Assembly: GCA_024195585.1 (NCBI GenBank)
Contig: SWBL01000220.1
Location: 23,271-87,270, forward strand
DNA from: Aureobasidium sp. EXF-3400
Lineage: Eukaryota; Ascomycota; Dothideomycetes; Dothideales; Saccotheciaceae
DNA length: 64,000 nt
Reading direction: 5' to 3'
Both the position numbers and the translations under genes were made by a program. Under the pieces are notes generated by a model. It ran no database searches and had not been told where the DNA came from. It saw only the letters and a list, made by a program, of their open reading frames with translations. Below, one piece after another: positions 58,201-64,000 of this stretch. Each line of letters starts with the position of its first letter. The stretch's first letter is position 1.

Positions 58201-60098
58201 ATGGCAACAAAGGGGTCAATCTCCAGAGGATACTATGACCAGCAAGACGATCACAATCCAGAGAGTATACCATTGAACGACATGAACCGCCAATATTCCT
58301 TGCAATCCCTGCATCAATCCGATGATGGTCATGACGACAAGGACGAACAGGAGGATGACCGCTCTAGTGTGGAGTCATTCGAGCTTTATACGCCAGACGA
58401 AGAAAAATCACTGCTGAGGAAACTGGACACCCGCCTTGTATTGTTTCTAGCATTCTTATACATGCTATCGTTCTTGGACAGATCTAGTACGCAAGCTGCA
58501 CCGTCTGAATGTCATCCTCAATTGCTGACGTTGTAGACATTGGCAACGCGAGAGTTGCGGGCATGTCGACAAGCTTGCAACTCACTCCAGGTCAATTCGA
58601 ATGGCTGCTTACGGGGTTCTACATCTCCTACATCTGTTTCGAATGGATGACTTTGCTGTAAGTTATCTTTCTGTTTGTTCATCTTGGAGGGGTGGCACCT
58701 TCCTAGTTAAAGATCCTATGATAAGATCAGGGTTGCTCCTTCAGCCAAAACTCAAGGACTAAAATAACGATGTCTTCCAATCGAATTGACAGATTCAACG
58801 AATGATGATACACATACAATAAGATGACTAGGAACTGATGACAGTGTTGCAGATACAAGATCTTCCCGCCGCATGCGTATATATCGCTGTGTGTTTTGGC
58901 TTGGGGATGTCTCGCATCATTACAAAGTGTGAGCACAGGATTTGGCTCTATGCTGGTGTTACGTTTTTTACTAGGCATCTCTGAAGCGGCCTTCGGTCCA
59001 GGAGTACCCTTTTATCTGTCCTTCTTCTTCAAGAGAAACGAGTTGGCGTACAGAACTGGATTGTTCATCTCTGCTGCACCTCTGGCCAACAGCTTTGCGA
59101 GCACTTTAGCCTTTGCCATCGTCAAATTCGGCAAGAATACCGCCATTGAAAGCTGGAGGCTTCTCTTTATCATTGAAGGCTTTCCGAGCATAATCGTGGC
59201 TGTATGGGCTTGGTATGTGATCCCAGACTCACCTTCGACCGCACCATGGCTGTCGGCCAGAGAGCGAACGATCGCAGCCTCGCGTTTGCGAAAACAAACG
59301 AGCGAATCTGAAGCTCACACACTTGGGACTACGAAGACGAGGAAGTTCGACTGGTCTGCCGTGCGCAAAACCTTATGTGACCCAAGGAGCTACTTAACAG
59401 CGGGCTGCTTCTTCTCATTGAACGTTGCTTTCTCCTCGATGCCAGTGTTTTCACCGATCATTATACAGAAGTGAGCGTGTTGGATGCCACTATCAAGAAC
59501 CGGCTAATGCGATGATAGTATGGGTTACTCGGCCACCAAAGCTCAGGGTTTGGCCGCACCTCCAAACCTCTTCGCGTTTGTGATTGTACTGGTCACTTCA
59601 GTCATTTCTGACCGGCTACAGTCTCGTTCAATACCCATCATCATCCACGCGACTCTTGCGATGACGGGCTATATGTTGCTTGCACTTTCTCCCGCGTTGC
59701 ATTTATCATCCACAGTCCAATACCTGTGCATCTTTCCCATAACCGCCGGTTTCTTCAGCGCGGTCACGACCGTGATAGTTTGGACTGTCAACAACCAGCA
59801 GAGCGAAGAAGGACGTGGCAGCAATGTTGCTATCATGAACGTTTTCGGGCAGGTAGGACCTCTTGTAGGCGTACGACTCTACCCAGATTCCGATGCTCCA
59901 GATTATACAAGAGGGCATGCTTTGTGTGCTGGCTTCATGGCGTTGGTGGTGTTGCTGGCTACAGTGCTGAGGTTCCTTCTCATCAGGGCAAACAAGTCGC
60001 TGCGTGTGGCTGAAACTTCGTCGCAAGCTGACGATGCGAACATCTCGCTGGTAGGGAACTCCAATGTCGCCAAGGGTGATTTCGAGTACATGCTGTAA
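58201..60098 (+). CDS. MFS transporter, anion:cation symporter (DAL5-like)
   Basis: Twelve-helix carrier of the family that takes up allantoate, nicotinate, pantothenate and similar organic anions. Four exons (58201-58486, 58537-58657, 58853-59470, 59519-60098) give 534 aa. A cytosolic acidic N-terminus leads to LDTRLVLFLAFLYMLSFLDRSNIGNARVAGM, the characteristic first helix and loop, here split by intron 1 (quoted parts are LFLAFLYMLSFLDRS and NIGNARVAGM). Then come LTPGQFEWLLTGFYISYI, RFLLGISEAAFGPGVPFYLS and NMGYSATKAQGLAAPPN. Intron 2 is 195 nt, unusually long for this window; the codons on both sides (MTLL and YKIFPPHAYIS) join as in relatives. The substrate is unknown. Confidence 0.9.
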
Positions 60099-60411
60099 TA
60101 GAGTTTCCAGAGTAGATTGAAGACGCTGGTAATCACAATCGTTTTCTTGGTCACGTAACAAGTTCAAGCTACCATCGGCTAGTGAAGCTTCATGTCAACG
60201 GAGTCTGGCAAAGAGACTCAGGTTGCAGGCGGAGTCCAGTTGTCTTTCGGTGCTGGGACCGAAAAGGTGTCGAGTTTTTCAAGACCGCATGGGAGTGTTT
60301 CATCTCACCAGGATCGAGGTGGAGCCTGGGATCGGGTGGAAATGAACAGTAAAAGCATGGGTTCCATTCATCTTGATGAACGATAATCGTGAAGCTTGTT
60401 GAAGTCGCAAA

Positions 60412-60439
60412 ACAGGCAGACCACAGGCAGACCACAGGC
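60412..60439 (+). repeat. 11-bp tandem repeat, 2.5 copies
   Basis: ACAGGCAGACC is present at 60412-60422 and 60423-60433, followed by a partial third copy (60434-60439). It lies in the 3' flank of the MFS gene. Confidence 0.85.
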
Positions 60440-63400
60440 GTCGGATCAACTCACCTCCCTTGTAATTGCCAAGCCGTGTTTGGTATAGAAGATAATGCGA
60501 CCTGGTAGATTTTGAGTTAGACGTCCATGGGGAAGTTCGAGTACTATGCGTGTATGCGGTGTAAGATGCACCAATAGCGTATGTCCGGGTTATTGTTCAG
60601 ACCGCCATTCAATGGCTAATGGCTAGAAGGTTGATTTGCGTAAGTGATCGGCTCAGAGTTCCGGCATGGAGGAACGACCAGAAGCACGTCTGTCAGCTTT
60701 TAGACTACGTTAAACACATGAGCAGAGCAGCAGAATGCGAAATAAGTTCAAGCAGTACCCACATGCGATGCAGATAAAGTCTTAAGACGATACATGTGTG
60801 ATCAATAAACCCTGAGAGCGAACAGGTAACGATCGAGACAGACAGATGCATTACCGAGAAACAAGACCAGACAATCGTCGGCTTTGTCGTCTGCAGAGCC
60901 AGACCGATACTATCGATGTTCCAAAACTCGCAGCGTGATTGTACCGCATCGCTGGGACGAGAAGCGTGCAAACAGCCCAAAGAGGGAGTGAGGTTTGCTG
61001 CAACTGAGTATCGAATTCGACGCTTTAGCATTCGTTTTCATTTAGCAGCATTCTGCGTAAGCTCGAGTCCGAGACACGGCTTGCTTTTTACATGCTTGTG
61101 GACCGAGAGACCCACAGAAGTCCAGTATTATGTCTCGACGGCATTTCCAAAGGCGGTGTGCGTTGGCTGAGTTTGTCTTATAATATTGATTGATCTTATA
61201 GTGCAACGCAGTCTCGAAGTTATAGGTTCCCAAAGAGAAGTTCTTGCGGTAAGAGTCGCTGGCTACTGGGCGCGCCGTTTTCGGATAGCCGTTTGCATCC
61301 AGGATCCCTCATGCATGACATCTGCACACCTGTTAGCCCGGACCCGAGCTATCAGCGGGGCCGCAGATTATCACCGAGACAGTGAGGGCGGCTCCGATCT
61401 GGTGCATCAAGAGGTCGTGGGCACTAGCTGATGGCTTTCACTAACGACGGCGCGGCGGGTTGTTCGAGCTCGAATATTTTCCGATTGGAGCGTTGACCCT
61501 GACTTGTCAACGATGAGGCTGGGCGATGACCACCTAGCGTGCGGACACCGAAACTTGTGTTATGACGTTGTGAGTTCTCCCTATACTCAGTATCGCGAAC
61601 AAGTTTTTTGGGATGTCTCTACTCTCGGATGATTGCTCAAACACCCTCGCGTGCAGAGATGGGAAAGCCGGGTTGTGTTGCTAGGTGTGACGTCGAATTG
61701 AACGACCTTCTCATCATGCTGGAGACAACCGTGACACGCGTATTTCGACAATTAATCTATCTGAGCGGCTGTGATTGGCAAGTGGCTTCTCCATTGGTAT
61801 GTCGTTGTGCTATGTGGGTTCGCGACCCGAGAGCCTGTTGCAAGGAGGGTCCTCGGTATCAGATCGAGCAAGCCTCTCCCAACATGTGTCATGAGTCGAG
61901 GATATCGATGACTTGAGCATCTTTCTCAGGGCTGTCTGAGATGTCGTAGGTAGACGGAACTGCCTGTAGCGTGACGGCTCATAGACGTCGAAGAGCGAGT
62001 CTGCGACTCGTTGTACAGGAACACTGACTCATAAATGGCGCACTCTATTATCCTTCTAGTGGTGCCCGGATTTATCCGTTGCTTAAGCGATTGTGCATGC
62101 TCCGAGTACGAGAAGTGATGGAGTCTGTCCACACTCACGTCTATTCGCGCCCTAGCCGTCATCAGAGGCAGTCGCAAGCGGTCTTGAACAGCCACTGGAC
62201 GATGTGGGACGGAATAATCCAACCTCCAGTCTTGATGAAAACAGCTGTGATGTAGGTCTGCTACACGTGTGTTCATTCATATCCTGGCTGGGGTGGCGGT
62301 GAGGATCGTAGTTGCCCTACTTTTCCTTGATGCACAGGGCGAAAACACGCAAAATGATCTCTGGGTCAAACAACCGTAATTTCATACGTCTTCCGCCCTA
62401 GACTGTCGTTCAGCAAGTCGCAATAGCCAAAACGACGAGTCGTGGTTGAGACGTTGACAGGAAACGGTGCTTCATGCGGATATGGTGAGAGAACTGTCTG
62501 AAACCAGCCTCCCAAGCTAGAGTCTGGCGCAATAATACTCGGAGGAAATTGATCAAGCATGTGGGCATGGCCTGCTACATCGTCAACACTGTGGACTTGT
62601 ATTCGATCTCTATCCATATCCATAATCCTGACTCCTGAGTCGAATAAAGTGAATAACCGATATTTGATCGTCGTCATAGTAAAGCCGTCTACCAAACTTC
62701 CCTTCCCTTCTTCTAAGAATCGCCTTGATCGCCTTTTCCACCACGCGACTGTCGATCAAGACGTTGATGACGACTGCTAGAGGAAGATCCTGGCATCTGC
62801 AACAAATCGCATGGCTGGCGCATTGCGGCAGTCCAGCGGAACAACGTGGTCAAGGTGACACAAAATTTTGTTTGCGAGACTCGAGAGACGAGTAGTTGCT
62901 CTTGCTGAACATCCTCATTTCGGCAGCGAATGTGCGGACATATCACACACAGGGCAATCGTTGTGAGTGTGTGCGTTAAACTCCACAGCCTTCATCTTAA
63001 CTTAATTGTGAAACTGACACCTGGAAGCGGAGAGGGGGTCGGTCGATCACAGGAAACGCCAGAGGACATGGATCGCTGCCGATCGCTCACGAGCCAAACA
63101 CTCCGAAGAACCACTTTGCGTTCATGAAAGGCATGCATCGTCACAATGCTGCTCTCATACACACACGGAGGCTTGTTCAATAGTCTGCCGATACTTGAAG
63201 CGCCGATACAAGGCACACAATCACTAATCACCAACATTTAATGGAGGCACTGCCCTGGTGAGGCGCGCAACAATCTGCGGTTCGGGAGCTCACAAGGGCA
63301 GAATTGTTAGGCCTCTGATTGGGTCACCGAGCCCGAGAACTTGGACGTCCTTCGCTCGCGCCCTCGAGTCTCTTCTTTTTGCTTGTAAGCGAGGCGGCAG

Positions 63401-63595
63401 AAGCCAAACTCGCTGCAAGGTCGTTTGTTCCGCCGGTTTGACGCCTGGCGCAAGATGGTAGTTGCTGGGAGGCGCTGTCCGTGTGTGCGTTCTTCGACCC
63501 TTTGTCTCTGAAACCTACCAAAGAATGCTTCTACCACCACGAAGAGCTGACCGTGCATATCATTAAACTACAGCCATGCCGAAGTGATCCTCTCT

Positions 63596-63620
63596 TGATG
63601 GGTTCGGCTATCGCCCATCA
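63596..63620. repeat. Perfect 7-bp inverted repeat
   Basis: TGATGGG (63596-63602) and CCCATCA (63614-63620) flank an 11-base spacer. It could form a small hairpin or serve as a dyad binding site; at this length it could also be chance. Confidence 0.5.
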
Positions 63621-64000
63621 CTGATACGTCTAAAGCGCCACATCAACAAGCCCTCTTCCACATGTGAAACCTCTGGAAAAAGAGGCCCCGGCTACGTAAG
63701 CTTCGGATTCGCAGCAAGTGACAACTGTAGGATGCACGCGTGCGTGTGCTTTCATCATCACCCTCCCCAAAATCTATCTCATGCACGCCGCTTTTTGGGG
63801 GGCTTGCTGATCACCGTCGCATCGCCCGGGCAGATCGTCCTTGGACCTCTTTTTTTTTACTCTCCACCCTGCAGAGTCGGTAGAGTCCCTGCGCACTTTG
63901 GACTGTCGAGGCAGAATAGATTAAGACTAATCGCAGGGATCAACCTGCACGTCTGCCCGCCTAAAACCACTGACCAGCACGCACGAGATTTGCGTTGCCT

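Larger units (their letters stand above)
60099..64000. other. 3.9-kb region without a supported gene
   Basis: By far the longest gene-poor stretch of the window. Short frames exist on both strands, such as a minus-strand one at 62366-62695 (109 codons, including IQVHSVDDVAGHAHMLDQF) with an overlapping open frame farther 5', and a plus-strand one at 61608-61916, but none shows a known family. I find no rRNA or tRNA. The last 300 bp have CT-rich tracts (for example TTTTTTTTTACTCTCCACCCTGCAG-like sequence near 63850-63873) typical of fungal promoters or 5' untranslated introns. A long regulatory 5' region of a plus-strand gene beyond the right edge is the likeliest reading. Confidence 0.5.

Noticed and set aside
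61608..61916. 102-codon plus-strand frame in the gene-poor end
   Set aside because: Composition is irregular, no homology is recognised and no splice partners are obvious.
60099..64000. Transposon or RIP-degraded repeat at the right end
   Set aside because: No terminal repeats, transposase frames or strong AT skew are visible; composition is like the rest of the window.

Overview
The window is a gene-dense piece of nuclear chromosome from a filamentous ascomycete (Pezizomycotina; Dothideomycetes is my best guess, from general protein character only). The evidence is the set of eukaryotic genes, the many short introns (mostly 47-65 nt, GT..AG), 5' untranslated gaps of about 250-400 bp, base composition near 50% GC, a Dicer, a TSC1/hamartin, a fungal GPR1-type receptor and a Pol delta small subunit. 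I recognise no transposon, rRNA, tRNA, CRISPR array or prokaryotic operon. I found 25 protein-coding loci and built exon-intron models by hand; every model keeps frame across its junctions.

Left third (1-23.5 kb): 3' part of tubulin cofactor D (+), a CYP504-like P450 (+), a type II membrane glycosyltransferase-like protein (+), MCM6 (-) head-to-head with isopentenyl-diphosphate isomerase IDI1 (+), an unrecognised ORF that runs on past two in-frame stops (+), ribosome-biogenesis factor IPI1 (+), a complete Dicer-like protein (-), the PP2A regulator TAP42 (+) and a CnjB-like zinc-knuckle protein with a Trp-rich tail (-).

Middle (23.5-46.3 kb): MATE transporter (+), FAD synthetase FAD1 (+), sulfite reductase beta subunit MET5 (+), TSC1 (+), a diverged Ulp1-like cysteine peptidase (-), a SUN-domain nuclear-envelope protein (-), UDP-glucose 4-epimerase (+), DNA polymerase delta subunit 4 (+) and scavenger decapping enzyme DcpS (+).

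Right part (46.4-64 kb): GPR1-like receptor (-), ubiquitin C-terminal hydrolase (-), SEC1 (-) head-to-head with mitochondrial helicase SUV3 (+), a secreted GH125 mannosidase (+) and a DAL5-type MFS transporter (+). The last 3.9 kb holds no gene I can support and probably contains the long 5' region of a gene beyond the right edge.

Most loci are conserved housekeeping genes that do not form one pathway. The items most worth a second look are the stand-alone Ulp1-like peptidase, the zinc-knuckle/Trp-rich protein lying two genes from Dicer, the stop-interrupted ORF at 11.7-12.9 kb, a seven-tract G-quadruplex candidate between MET5 and TSC1, and the gene-free right end.
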